Positions 23,334 through 32,076 of a stretch of DNA of 50,921 bases are shown here, one piece after another. The stretch lies in the NCBI GenBank assembly GCA_900757465.1, contig CAAENY010000106.1, forward strand, positions 1 to 50,921, read 5' to 3'. Below the pieces are notes generated by a model. It worked only from the letters and a program-made list of their open reading frames with translations, had not been told where the DNA came from and did no database searches. Every line of letters starts with the position of its first letter. Position 1 is the stretch's first letter. The stretch comes from an uncultured Collinsella sp. (GTDB taxonomy: Bacteria; Actinomycetota; Coriobacteriia; Coriobacteriales; Coriobacteriaceae). The translations under genes and the position numbers were made by a program.

Positions 23334-25655
23334 CTATCTAATCAATTGTAGTATATCTGCTTTCATGCAATTATCAACCAACTTGTTTAATTGCTCCTCG
23401 TTTGCCGATAGTCCCTCTTTTTTCAAAATGTCGCGCACCTCGTTCTTAGTAATCGGCTTTTCAAACAACGAAAGCAAAGCGAACGAATAATCATTAACCG
23501 CACACATTCTATGGGTGGCACAACTCAGCAGTACTCTTAACCCCTCTTTTGAGCGTCCGACTTCTTTAACAAACGAACTTTTAACCAATTGAAAACCATT
23601 ATCGTGCATTACATAATCGGCATCGATATTTGTATTCAGCAATCCATAATGCAACAGTTCTTCTATCGCCCTTGTCAGCTCGAGGTCGCCCTGATCAAGA
23701 ATAAGAGAAATGCTACAATCGGCCTCCAATAAACGGGCCAACTTAAGGTATACCAACTGGGAAACAGCATAGACATGATGGTATTCAGAATTATAGAAGT
23801 AGGCAAATGGCTCAACGAGCACGACAGAGGTCTTGGAATCCAGCCAGATTCGATCAGCTGGATTTAGACTAGTTAGCCGTCGCTTTACTTTGGTCAAATG
23901 TCCCTTATACCTGACAGCGTGAATAGAATCTAGGATCCAGGTCACCTCTGAAATATGAAGCCGCTGGGGCAAGTCAATTGTGTCGCTACCGTTTATGACC
24001 TCTTGCATATAAAAATCAATATGATGCTCATCAGATAAGGATTTTGCTTCATTTAAAGTTAAACCAGTGCCTGAAACATAATCCACTTCGAGGCGCAAAG
24101 CCTCATATTGGGACTTCGGCATTACAGAGACACCATACTTATCGGGATGATTCCAAACATCCGACCCCATAACGAGACCAAAATTCGTAAATCCTCTCGT
24201 GGAATATGGAACACCACATACCTGTTTTGAATAATTCAAAACATTCTCTGTATAAGCTAAGGTGTTCAGAGCCTCTTCTTTAGTTTCGGTCGGAAAGCCA
24301 ATCATAAAAAATAGATGAACAGGAATACCCGCATTGAGACAATCATGGATATTGCGATCAATCCAATCAACTCTCGTGTTCTTCTTCATTAGATCAAGAA
24401 CTCTTTGGTTGTATGACTCGAGGCCAAACTGAATCTGCCTACATCCACTTTGGTATATCTTGTTAAAAACGTCTGTACTTAGGGTTGGAGAGAACCTCGT
24501 TTCTCCATGCCAGAAAAACGTTTTTCCCGATGCGTTTATTTCATCCGCGAGTTGCTCCATTCTTTTGCCTTCGAATGTTTCATCCACAAAAGAGAAAACT
24601 CTCGTGCCGTATTTTTCATTTAACCGACACATTATTTCAAATACTCTCGATATAGGCATCTTTCGGTAACAACCACCGGTAGCACCGGGAATGGTGCAGA
24701 AGGCGCAATGATTAAAACACTGCCTAGAGGAATAAACCGGCAATATTAGCTCAGGCATGAAGTATTTAGAAAGGGCGAAGCCATCGAAATCGGGAACTGT
24801 ATCGTTGATAAATGTTTGCTCAATCCGATGGTTTTTATATATCTTTCCACCTTTAGCATGGCAAAGGTTTGGAACACAGTCGAGATTGTCATCACCAGAG
24901 TCAAGAGCCTCAAGAAGACGTGCAAGCGGCTCTTCGCCGTCATACATCATTATCGAATCAATGTATTCAAAAAAGGGATGCCATTCTTTCATGCAGTCAT
25001 CTGCTAAACGAGTAATGTAATTGCCGCCCAATGAGACGTGTTTAACAGATGGACATTCTTCTTTAATCAGTTTCGCTAACGTAACTGCAGAAATCAATTG
25101 GAAACAGCCGCTCACCGAAATCCCAATAAACTCGATTTTTTCCCTCTGAATACGCTTGAGAAAGGCAGTTTCATAGAAGGAAATAAACGGATTATGCAAG
25201 GTATCCGCAAGCGATTTCATTATTTCTGGTGTCGAATAATAATCATAGGGCAGATCTATGGAGTTGAACGTGTATTTAACTCCATATGAGACGTGATTTA
25301 TGATATAGAGTGCATTTCTAAAAATGTTTTCAGCATATTGTCTTTCTTTTAGATTAAAGTATCTCTTTGATCTGAAAATATCTTTTGCCTCGTCAACATT
25401 AAGTGCCGACTTTTGTATCAACTCGATTGTTAATTGAACATTCGAACTAAACGAATCCTTTGATTCCCGATACCTTTTACAGCACTCTTCGACATGTCTA
25501 AAAGATAGGAGGTCATCGTAAAATTCCACGTTTAAGTCAACAATGTCAACTTTGTATTGTTCAACCTCTTGAAGATATGACTTCAAAACAGGCAAGGCAA
25601 GATACGGCCCCACTGGACTCCATCCTGGGGGAAATACTAAAAGCGTTTTAGGCAT
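23334..25655 (-). CDS. B12-type radical SAM RiPP maturation enzyme with tandem PqqD-like C-terminus
   Basis: A 773-residue enzyme. Residues about 1-290 form a cobalamin-binding-type Rossmann region (KTLLVFPPGWSPVGPYLALPVLKSYL...), ending in MMYDGEEPLARLLEAL. The radical SAM core starts at about 315 with YSSRQCFNHCAFC, the CxxxCxxC cluster motif, then GETRFSP, QIQFGLESYNQRVLDLM and HLFFMIGFPTE. Past about 600 there are two successive regions shaped like PqqD/RRE winged-helix domains (around VEPFAYFYNSEYHHVYAVS, and AVNDYSFALLSLFEKPITKNEVRDIL). This matches B12-rSAM enzymes of peptide modification. AT-rich codons mark it as foreign. It starts 7 bases after the MFS stop. The reaction is unknown. 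Confidence 0.85.
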   Translation of the reverse strand: MPKTLLVFPPGWSPVGPYLALPVLKSYLQEVEQYKVDIVDLNVEFYDDLLSFRHVEECCKRYRESKDSFSSNVQLTIELIQKSALNVDEAKDIFRSKRYFNLKERQYAENIFRNALYIINHVSYGVKYTFNSIDLPYDYYSTPEIMKSLADTLHNPFISFYETAFLKRIQREKIEFIGISVSGCFQLISAVTLAKLIKEECPSVKHVSLGGNYITRLADDCMKEWHPFFEYIDSIMMYDGEEPLARLLEALDSGDDNLDCVPNLCHAKGGKIYKNHRIEQTFINDTVPDFDGFALSKYFMPELILPVYSSRQCFNHCAFCTIPGATGGCYRKMPISRVFEIMCRLNEKYGTRVFSFVDETFEGKRMEQLADEINASGKTFFWHGETRFSPTLSTDVFNKIYQSGCRQIQFGLESYNQRVLDLMKKNTRVDWIDRNIHDCLNAGIPVHLFFMIGFPTETKEEALNTLAYTENVLNYSKQVCGVPYSTRGFTNFGLVMGSDVWNHPDKYGVSVMPKSQYEALRLEVDYVSGTGLTLNEAKSLSDEHHIDFYMQEVINGSDTIDLPQRLHISEVTWILDSIHAVRYKGHLTKVKRRLTSLNPADRIWLDSKTSVVLVEPFAYFYNSEYHHVYAVSQLVYLKLARLLEADCSISLILDQGDLELTRAIEELLHYGLLNTNIDADYVMHDNGFQLVKSSFVKEVGRSKEGLRVLLSCATHRMCAVNDYSFALLSLFEKPITKNEVRDILKKEGLSANEEQLNKLVDNCMKADILQLIR

Positions 25656-25662
25656 ATCAACG

Positions 25663-26847
25663 TCACATCTTTCGCAAATAATTCAATTGAAACACAACTA
25701 CCATCATAATTGAAAATACACCAAGTCCTGTAACGAGAATTGAGAACATCGCGATGCTCGTGAACAGCGAAACAAGAAGTGTTGAAATAACAACAGCAAC
25801 CGATTGCAAAGACTCCCTAATTGAAAACAGGCTTATCGATTCAGATCCGTCTCTCGCCAAATCCTGCAGCGATGTTATGAGAAGCACATCTTGAATGGCG
25901 TTTCCGGCACCGACGATAAAAAGGAAAATAAACGATATCCCAGACGCATAGCGATAGCCAAACGCCAGATACGCACCGAGCGCAAGATACGTCACAAAAC
26001 AATATGATTTAACGCAATCGGAACCACTGATTAAACGACCATATATTGTATTTCCGAACAACAGTCCGATTGTAAGACTACTCTGAAGGAATCCGTATTG
26101 TATCGATGACGAGTCAAATTGCAATTGCGCTATAGCTGGCAAAAGAGAATTCAGAGAGCCGAATGCCACGCCACTAGAAATATCGATTAATAGGAAACCA
26201 ATTGCCAAGTGCTTCGCGCTAAGATCACTAAATGCAGTCCTGTTTTTTTCATTTTTGCTTATTCCCTCTTTATCATTAACCTCGATAACCGACGGAACAT
26301 CTCGCAGCAACCAGAACGACGCGGCAAAAGAAAGCGCGTCTAATGCAAGAACAGCCTCCGCCCCAAATTGAGCGACAACAAAACCGCCGGCAACTGGCCC
26401 CAGAACCATCATCAAATTCTGCAGGAACCCAAACGAATTATTAATTACGTCGCGATTGATACTATTCGTATTGGCTCTTAACAACGAGTAAAAGCAGGGC
26501 ATTTCTACCGTTCGGCAAAGCGATACCGCGCACGTAATAGCAAACATACTCCATTTACTATCAACAAAAATATAGCAAACGAATAATCCCGCGCGAATTA
26601 AGTCTGCCAATCTCATGGCCTGCAGTGTCCCGATACCCATCTTCTGAGGCAGCTGCGCGAGCGCAACTGAAAACAGAGAGGGGGCAAATCTGCAGCAGAC
26701 CATCAAAGCAGTTGCAGAAACATCGTGAGTTACCTCGTAAATCAGCATTGGCAAAGCAATATTCGCACACCAATTGCCTATTTCGCTTATCCCTCTAGCA
26801 ATATATAGGACCCGAACCGGACGGCTAGCTCTCAATACCGTGAACAT
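25663..26847 (-). CDS. MFS exporter of the radical SAM peptide cluster
   Basis: A 394-residue transporter with about 12 hydrophobic segments, of the MFS_3 (EntS-like) drug and siderophore exporter type: RVLYIARGISEIGNWCANIALPMLIYEV at the N-terminus and a central GPVAGGFVVAQFGAEAVLALDALSF. Between a regulator-like gene and the radical SAM gene, all closely spaced, it most likely exports the modified peptide or protects the producer. ATG 26847 (or GTG 26850) sits behind GAGG and overlaps the preceding gene by about 23 bases. Confidence 0.85.
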   Translation of the reverse strand: MFTVLRASRPVRVLYIARGISEIGNWCANIALPMLIYEVTHDVSATALMVCCRFAPSLFSVALAQLPQKMGIGTLQAMRLADLIRAGLFVCYIFVDSKWSMFAITCAVSLCRTVEMPCFYSLLRANTNSINRDVINNSFGFLQNLMMVLGPVAGGFVVAQFGAEAVLALDALSFAASFWLLRDVPSVIEVNDKEGISKNEKNRTAFSDLSAKHLAIGFLLIDISSGVAFGSLNSLLPAIAQLQFDSSSIQYGFLQSSLTIGLLFGNTIYGRLISGSDCVKSYCFVTYLALGAYLAFGYRYASGISFIFLFIVGAGNAIQDVLLITSLQDLARDGSESISLFSIRESLQSVAVVISTLLVSLFTSIAMFSILVTGLGVFSIMMVVVFQLNYLRKM

Positions 26848-27106
26848 CACGATTAACCTCGTATTTCAGGCCTCGTTCATCCCTTAATAGGAATCCATAA
26901 TCAACCAAGTACCGCCTCAACACGGCATAATCAGGATAGAGCTGTGACAGCACACGATTAACCTGAAGCTCCGTATAACTTGTATTTAATTCAAAGAAAG
27001 AGACGGCCCATAGCAGCATGATTCTTTTATAGCTTTCCTTTTTTGGAATTGAAACCAGCTCGCCATTCTTGAGAAATCGTTTTTTAAAGTCTATTAGCTC
27101 ATCCAT
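26825..27106 (-). CDS. DUF2087 winged-helix protein, likely cluster regulator
   Basis: A 93-residue protein. The central part FFELNTSYTELQVNRVLSQLYPDYAVLRRYLVDYGFLLRDERGLKYEV is the DUF2087 pattern, a winged-helix-like fold often attached to ArsR-type DNA-binding domains. Here it stands alone as the first gene of the radical SAM operon, overlapping the MFS gene. It could regulate the cluster or serve as a peptide-binding partner; the first is more likely. GGAGG precedes ATG 27106 by 6 bases. Confidence 0.75.
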   Translation of the reverse strand: MDELIDFKKRFLKNGELVSIPKKESYKRIMLLWAVSFFELNTSYTELQVNRVLSQLYPDYAVLRRYLVDYGFLLRDERGLKYEVNRDVHGIES

Positions 27107-27190
27107 TCACATCCTCCATTTCATACGCATCTAATACTAAAATGCATACGCTTTAGGTCATCGCATTCAGCTTCTTTATTCGAACTAAAC
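27107..27190 (-). promoter_or_regulatory. leader of the radical SAM cluster with direct repeats
   Basis: The AT-rich stretch contains two GCGTATG units about 23 bases apart (around 27125 and 27148 on the minus strand) and a doubled TAGTTCGA/TTAGTTCGA near 27180-27200. They are candidate operators; no convincing -35/-10 pair was picked out. Confidence 0.35.
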
Positions 27191-27205
27191 TCGAACTAAT
27201 CTAAT

Positions 27206-27424
27206 TTATTTGCTCAGACACTCTTCGAAAGCTCGTTTTTCACTCTGAGTAAAATGCCCTTCCCAGTCAGTCCACGAACAGGAAGGCAACTCACAACGAG
27301 CGGAGTCGAAGCCCTCTGCCGTCGGTCGTTCAAAATGCACGATAACCTTTTCGATATCGCCATCTGTAATCAGGTCAGAATGAATGACCTCGGTTCCATC
27401 TTCGAATGTCATATACGGGTACAT
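27206..27424 (-). CDS. conserved small hypothetical protein
   Basis: A 72-residue acidic protein beginning MYPYMTFEDGTEVIHSD and containing VIVHFERPTAEGFDSARCELPS. It resembles a small family of unknown function from gut Firmicutes and Actinobacteria, in which the first line is nearly invariant; members I recall have a longer C-terminus, so this copy may be shortened. GAGGTGG 8 bases before ATG 27424 decides the start over the longer frame to 27661. It lies just outside the AT-rich cluster and has higher GC. Confidence 0.6.
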   Translation of the reverse strand: MYPYMTFEDGTEVIHSDLITDGDIEKVIVHFERPTAEGFDSARCELPSCSWTDWEGHFTQSEKRAFEECLSK

Positions 27425-27599
27425 CACGTAAACCACCTCGCAAACACAAATCCAGTTTAGCATCAAGCTATTGCACCAAAGACAGCAAGCCCCCTTGATG
27501 AGTTGATGGTATCTGTTAAATGTCACGTACGATTCACATCTGGTGGGTACCCTGATGGCTACACGAAACGAAGCAGATTTACACCGGGAGGACCCCCGT

Positions 27600-28562
27600 A
27601 TGACGACCAAGTACACCGATGCGCCGCGCACGCGTGTCATGACGCCGGCATCGCTCAACAACGGCGTTCACGAAAACCATTCCATCGGACAGACCATGTC
27701 CATCGCGCCCAAGAAAAAACTCTTTGACGACATTTCCATTCCCCAAATCATCGCCGGTGCCGCAGCTGCCGCAACGAGTGTCGCGCTTGCTTCCAAGATC
27801 GGCATCGCTGGATCGGTGATCGGCGCCGCCGTAAGCTCGGTCATCACCGTTGTATCCTCGCAGGTCTACCGCCACTTTATCTCCGCCAGCGCCGAAGCAA
27901 TCAAGGGCACGCATGCCGCTGTCGACTACCCTACCGGCGCCTACGAGCCCGTTGAGCCCAATGTCGAGGAGCACCTAGGTGGCGCCGCAACCACGCAGGA
28001 AATGCGCCAGGTTGCGGGACGCGCGACCACGGCGCGCGTCGCTCCCAACAGCCTGCGCGCCAAGGCGGCGGCTGAGCGCAGCCAGACGCAAAAGAAGGTC
28101 ATCATCTTCTCAATCGCCATCGCCATCGTCGCAGTCATCGCCTGCGCCGGCGCCATCCTTATCACCACCGCCGGTGAGGGTCTGGGCGAGCGCCCCGAGC
28201 CAATCCTTTCGTCGCGCACGACGGAGAGCGATGCAAATGGCAACACCCAGTCGCAGGATCAGCAGGCACAGACGGACGATACGCAAGACAGTTCTACCTC
28301 TGCCAATTCGTCCTCGAACGCCCAAAACCAATCGCAGGGCACCGATTCCTCTGCGGCCAACAGCAGCACGCCGTCCGGCACGACCGACTCAAGCCAAACG
28401 ACTGACGGTTCGCAGCCGAGCACGGGCGGCCAGACAAGCGGCACCACTTCGGGAACGGGCACAGCAGACAGCAGCAACACCAACAGCTCGAACAGCTCGA
28501 GTGGAACCGCGTCCGGCACGGCATCTGACAACTCGAGCCAAGGCACGGCATCGGGCAACTAA
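27600..28562 (+). CDS. hypothetical membrane protein with Ser/Thr/Gln-rich tail
   Basis: A 320-residue protein with no recognised domain. There are two hydrophobic stretches: an Ala/Gly-rich one (IIAGAAAAATSVALASKIGIAGSVIG region, about 45-85) and a clear membrane helix (VIIFSIAIAIVAVIACAGAILITT, about 165-190). After it come about 130 low-complexity residues dominated by S, T, N, Q, D and G, probably outside the cell. GGGAGGA 7 bases before ATG 27600 is the best site; in-frame starts at 27543 and 27555 lack one. A terminator follows. Confidence 0.7.
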   Translation: MTTKYTDAPRTRVMTPASLNNGVHENHSIGQTMSIAPKKKLFDDISIPQIIAGAAAAATSVALASKIGIAGSVIGAAVSSVITVVSSQVYRHFISASAEAIKGTHAAVDYPTGAYEPVEPNVEEHLGGAATTQEMRQVAGRATTARVAPNSLRAKAAAERSQTQKKVIIFSIAIAIVAVIACAGAILITTAGEGLGERPEPILSSRTTESDANGNTQSQDQQAQTDDTQDSSTSANSSSNAQNQSQGTDSSAANSSTPSGTTDSSQTTDGSQPSTGGQTSGTTSGTGTADSSNTNSSNSSSGTASGTASDNSSQGTASGN

Positions 28563-28596
28563 GTACATTTGCCTCTCATAGATAACCGACCTGTAC

Positions 28597-28632
28597 AACG
28601 GGCGCGAATCGAAAGCGGTTCGCGCCCGTTTG
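28597..28632 (+). terminator. rho-independent terminator
   Basis: ACGGGCGCGAA pairs with TTCGCGCCCGT (11 bases), followed by TTG; it ends the preceding membrane-protein gene. Confidence 0.7.
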
Positions 28633-28702
28633 CCTTGGGCGCCGCCATGGCGAACGCTATGCGATGGTAAGATGCTTTACATGTGTAAAGAGGAGATTTG
28701 CC

Positions 28703-29767
28703 ATGAGCAAGACAATAGTTAGGCCCACGCTTTCGCTGGGCAACCACATCTATCTGTATCGCCTGCTGCGCGACGCGATTGGGTGCGGCAAGCAAACGTT
28801 TATGACACAGGTCGAGGAGGCGCTCGCCGCCGGCGACATGACCGCTTATGACCTGGGCTTTGAGTCCACGCGTGAGCTGCTCGAGGAGCTCGACGACTGC
28901 ATTAAGCTGACCGTCTTTAAGGGCGGTCGCCTGTATGCCACCGTCATCGCCAACGAGGCTTGGGATGCCGCCCTTGCCAAGGGCGAGGACAAGCCCAAGG
29001 CAGCCAAGGGAGCCAAGCAGTCCTACAAAAAGAAAAAGCGCGGCGAGAAGGACCTCAAGGCCGTGCGTCCCAAGCACGTTAAACGTCCCAAGCCAGAAAC
29101 CATGGTTGAAGCCGTGCCGGAGCCCGAGCCCGAGGCAGAGATCGAAGTCGCTATTGAGGTAACAGCAGAAACCGAAATCACCGCCACGACCGATCCCGAA
29201 GTCATATCTGAGCAGGAAACCACTGCGGAGCTCAACGAAGCTCCCAAGTCGACAACCGAAGAAGCCGCTGACCAGCCCGAGACGTCTGCATTCCAAAACA
29301 GCGATGTCTTTGGTGACAAGGCCGAGGACGATCAGTCCGACGAGCCCGCAGATCAAGACGCTACCGAGTCGACGCCGGAGCCCGAGGCACCGCAGCCCGC
29401 CATCTCGCTCACGGTCGTCTATGACCCCGAGAACGCAAACGCCGGCATCACCACCATGGCATCCACGCCCATCGAGGCAAAGTCGAGCGTCGAGAATCAG
29501 AGCGCTCCGCAAGTCGAGTTCGACACCGCGACCGCAGACGCACCTGCCATCGTCGAGCCCGCAGATTCCGCGGCGATGCCGAAAGCGGACACCGAATCAG
29601 TACTCGGCGCCGAACCCGCGCCCGTCATCGAGGTGACGCCCGTCAATGAGCAGGCCTTCGCACCGACGATGGTACCGGCCCCCGCACCCGTAGCGCCCGC
29701 CATCCCCGAGGACTTCCCCATCGATTTCGCAACCGAGGTCTTCTGCCCCGGTCCATTGCTACACTAG
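28703..29767 (+). CDS. hypothetical protein, truncated by an in-frame TAG
   Basis: About 354 residues before the stop. The N-terminal 80 residues (TLSLGNHIYLYRLLRDAIGCGKQTFMTQVEEALAAGDMTAYDLGFES) are globular, followed by a Lys-rich segment and a long acidic Pro/Glu/Ala/Thr-rich linker. The last residues before the stop are FATEVFCPGPLLH, and the same frame continues open for 76 codons after TAG 29765-29767 with clearly protein-like sequence. AGAGGAG precedes ATG 28703. The function is unknown. Confidence 0.7.
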   Translation: MSKTIVRPTLSLGNHIYLYRLLRDAIGCGKQTFMTQVEEALAAGDMTAYDLGFESTRELLEELDDCIKLTVFKGGRLYATVIANEAWDAALAKGEDKPKAAKGAKQSYKKKKRGEKDLKAVRPKHVKRPKPETMVEAVPEPEPEAEIEVAIEVTAETEITATTDPEVISEQETTAELNEAPKSTTEEAADQPETSAFQNSDVFGDKAEDDQSDEPADQDATESTPEPEAPQPAISLTVVYDPENANAGITTMASTPIEAKSSVENQSAPQVEFDTATADAPAIVEPADSAAMPKADTESVLGAEPAPVIEVTPVNEQAFAPTMVPAPAPVAPAIPEDFPIDFATEVFCPGPLLH

Positions 29768-29998
29768 CTGTCGACCTATCTCCCCTACGGCGCCGATACC
29801 CTCGGCATCGTCGGCGAGTACTACTGGATCGCCCGCGAGCGCGGCACCATCGAGGCCGCGCGAAACCGCGCAAGCTTCCCCCTGCGCTACACGCAGGCCG
29901 GCGAGCGTCGCGAGGTTGCCGTGCGCATCCGCCGCAACACCACCGGTGGTCTCGGATCCACCTGGGTCATCGATAAAGTCGAAGAACCCGAGCAGTAA
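29768..29998 (+). pseudogene. C-terminal domain cut off by the TAG codon
   Basis: In frame with the gene before it, 76 codons encode LSTYLPYGADTLGIVGEYY..., a folded-looking domain that ends EEPEQ and TAA at 29996-29998, followed at once by a terminator. CAG to TAG at 29765 would be a single change restoring a gene of about 431 residues. No ribosome site starts this part separately, so it is lost unless the stop is read through or is a sequencing error. Confidence 0.65.
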
Positions 29999-30002
29999 CG
30001 AC

Positions 30003-30041
30003 AAACGGCTCAAATCCAAATCAGGATTTGAGCCGTTTTTA
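30003..30041 (+). terminator. rho-independent terminator
   Basis: ACGGCTCAAATCC against GGATTTGAGCCGT, then TTTTTATTT. Its position right after the downstream TAA at 29998 supports the view that the full-length gene reached that point. Confidence 0.85.
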
Positions 30042-30069
30042 TTTGTTGATGTTGCGTAACCAGCAGCGA

Positions 30070-30169
30070 GCGGGCCGCAAGTGCCCCAGGTTGCCGTGAA
30101 AGAGGGGCGACGCGTACTTCGGTACGCGAGCGACGGCTTGAACGGCAAGATGGGGTGCTTGCGACCCGC
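30070..30169. repeat. 100-bp imperfect palindrome capped by a C(TTCG)G loop
   Basis: The two halves are complementary with symmetric interruptions: GCGGGCCGCAAG against CTTGCGACCCGC, CCCCA against TGGGG, TTGCCGT against ACGGCAA, and CGCGTAC (30111-30117) against GTACGCG (30122-30128), with loop TTCG. Transcribed from either strand, it would make a long bulged hairpin. It lies between two convergent genes that have their own terminators, so it is probably a dispersed intergenic element or a structured RNA. Confidence 0.6.
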
Positions 30170-30183
30170 GCAGCGTCGAGCAG

Positions 30184-30209
30184 TTGCGCGGTTTGGAAAA
30201 CCGCGCAAC
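30184..30209 (-). terminator. hairpin at the end of ettA
   Basis: TTGCGCGGTTT (30184-30194) pairs with AAACCGCGCAA (30199-30209), 4 bases beyond the ettA stop. The T-tract is poor, so termination strength is uncertain. Confidence 0.5.
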
Positions 30210-30212
30210 GAT

Positions 30213-31892
30213 CTAGTCGCGCGTCAGCTTACGGTGGATACGATGCGGCTGGGCCGCGTCCTCGCCCAAGCGCTCGATGCGATTGGCCTGATAGGCCTCG
30301 AAGTTACCCTCGAACCAATACCAGTTGCCCGGATTCTCGTCGGTGCCCTCCCACGCCAGAATGTGCGTGGCGACGCGGTCCAGGAACATACGGTCGTGGC
30401 TAATGACCACCGAGCAGCCCGGAAACTCGAGCAGCGCCGCTTCGAGCGAGGACAGCGTCTCGACGTCGAGGTCGTTCGTAGGCTCGTCGAGGAGCAGCAG
30501 GTTGCCGCCCTGCTTGAGCGTGAGCGCCAGGTTCAGACGGTTGCGCTCGCCACCGGAGAGTACGCCAGCGCGCTTCTGCTGGTCCTGGCCCTTAAAGCCA
30601 AAGCTCGCCACATAAGCACGGCTCGGAACCTCGGTCTCGCCGACCATCATGTGGTCCAGGCCGTCCGAGACGACCTCCCACAGGTTCTTATCGGGATCGA
30701 TGCCAGAACGGTTCTGATCGACATAGGAGATCTTGACGGTCTCGCCCACCTCGAGCTCGCCCGAAGTCAGCGGCTCCAGGCCCACGATGGTCTTGAAGAG
30801 CGTAGTCTTGCCCACACCGTTGGGGCCGATGACGCCCACGATGCCGTTACGCGGCAGGGTGAAAGAAAGGTCGTCGATGAGCACGCGACCGTCGAATTCC
30901 TTGTGCAGGTGATGGGCCTCGAGCACCTTGTTACCCAAACGCGGGCCCACAGGGATGCGGATATCGGTCCAGTCGAGCTTCTGGCTTGCGCGGGCCTCGG
31001 CCTCCATCTCCTCGTAGCGAGCCAGACGAGCCTTGTTCTTGGCCTGGCGAGCCTTGGGCGAACTGCGTACCCACTCGAGCTCGGCCTCCATGCGCTTGGC
31101 GAGCTTGGCGTCGCGGTTGCCCTGCGCCTCGATACGGGCGGCCTTGGTCTCCAGATACGTGGAGTAGTTGCCCTTGTAGGGATAAAGGTGACCGCGGTCG
31201 ACCTCGCAGATCCACTCGGCAACGTTATCCAGGAAGTAGCGATCGTGCGTGACGGCAAGCACCGCGCCCTGGTAGTTGTGAAGGAAGTGCTCGAGCCACA
31301 GGATCGACTCAGCGTCTAGGTGGTTTGTGGGCTCGTCAAGCAGCAGCAGGTCGGGAGCCTCGAGCAGCAGCTTGCACAGGGCCACGCGGCGGCGCTCGCC
31401 GCCGGAAAGCACGTTGACCGGCATATCGGAATCGGGCAGCTGCAGGGCATCCATGGCCTGGCCGAGCTTGGAATCGATATCCCAGCCGTCGGCGGCATCA
31501 ATCTCGTCCTGGAGCTTGCCCATCTCGGCCATGAGGGCGTCCATGTCGCAATCCGGGTCGCACATCTCCTCGCCGATCTTATTGAAGCGATCGACCTTGG
31601 CGATCATATCGCCAAACGCCATGCGCACGTTCTCGATAACGGTCTTGTCGTCGTCGAGCGGCGGCTCCTGCTGCAGGATGCCCACGGTGTAGCCGGGGGT
31701 GAGCCTGGCATCGCCGTTGGAGACCTCCTCGATGCCGGCCATAATCTTGAGCAGGGTCGACTTACCCATGCCGTTGGGACCCACGACGCCGATCTTGGCA
31801 CCGGGGTAGAAGCTCAGGGTCACGTCGTCAAGGATTACCTTGTCGCCATGGGCCTTGCGAGCCTGATACATCTGGTAGATAAACTCCGCCAT
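30213..31892 (-). CDS. ettA: energy-dependent translational throttle A (ABC-F ATPase)
   Basis: Ribosome-associated ABC-F protein of 559 residues, the EttA length, gating the start of translation elongation by ATP/ADP ratio. Two ATPase domains: Walker A GPNGMGKST (about 38) with LSGGERRRV, and GPNGVGKTT (about 347) with LSGGERNRL. Both Walker B motifs are LLLLDEPTN, and the P-site tRNA-interacting linker lies between (RDAKLAKRMEAELEWVRSSPKARQAKNKARL). N-terminal FIYQMYQARKAHGDKVILDDVTL is typical. The gene stands alone. Confidence 0.93.
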   Translation of the reverse strand: MAEFIYQMYQARKAHGDKVILDDVTLSFYPGAKIGVVGPNGMGKSTLLKIMAGIEEVSNGDARLTPGYTVGILQQEPPLDDDKTVIENVRMAFGDMIAKVDRFNKIGEEMCDPDCDMDALMAEMGKLQDEIDAADGWDIDSKLGQAMDALQLPDSDMPVNVLSGGERRRVALCKLLLEAPDLLLLDEPTNHLDAESILWLEHFLHNYQGAVLAVTHDRYFLDNVAEWICEVDRGHLYPYKGNYSTYLETKAARIEAQGNRDAKLAKRMEAELEWVRSSPKARQAKNKARLARYEEMEAEARASQKLDWTDIRIPVGPRLGNKVLEAHHLHKEFDGRVLIDDLSFTLPRNGIVGVIGPNGVGKTTLFKTIVGLEPLTSGELEVGETVKISYVDQNRSGIDPDKNLWEVVSDGLDHMMVGETEVPSRAYVASFGFKGQDQQKRAGVLSGGERNRLNLALTLKQGGNLLLLDEPTNDLDVETLSSLEAALLEFPGCSVVISHDRMFLDRVATHILAWEGTDENPGNWYWFEGNFEAYQANRIERLGEDAAQPHRIHRKLTRD

Positions 31893-32076
31893 ATGTCTGT
31901 TCTATCCTTTCTACCTGCTGTTTCCCTATTCTTGATTCGCTTTAGTGGAAACGAAATGAGGGAACCAGCTCTGAAACGTAACGAAAAAGGGGCATGGTTG
32001 CCCACACCCCCTAATACTACCTGGGAAAAGTCCCCCGGAACATACTATGAACTGCGTACGCTAGTTTTCCGCAACC
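31893..32076. other. intergenic gap between ettA and sdpI
   Basis: About 180 bases upstream of ettA. AAAGGA lies about 11 bases before the ettA ATG. I see no clear promoter hexamers, repeats or small genes here. Confidence 0.4.

Noticed and set aside
23022..27205. Prophage or integrative element as explanation for the AT-rich block
   Set aside because: No integrase, terminase, structural gene or tRNA-end repeat was seen at either edge.
28294..28558. Low-complexity repeats at the end of the 27600 gene as a CRISPR or tandem array
   Set aside because: The Ser/Thr-rich codons vary and have no fixed unit or spacer.
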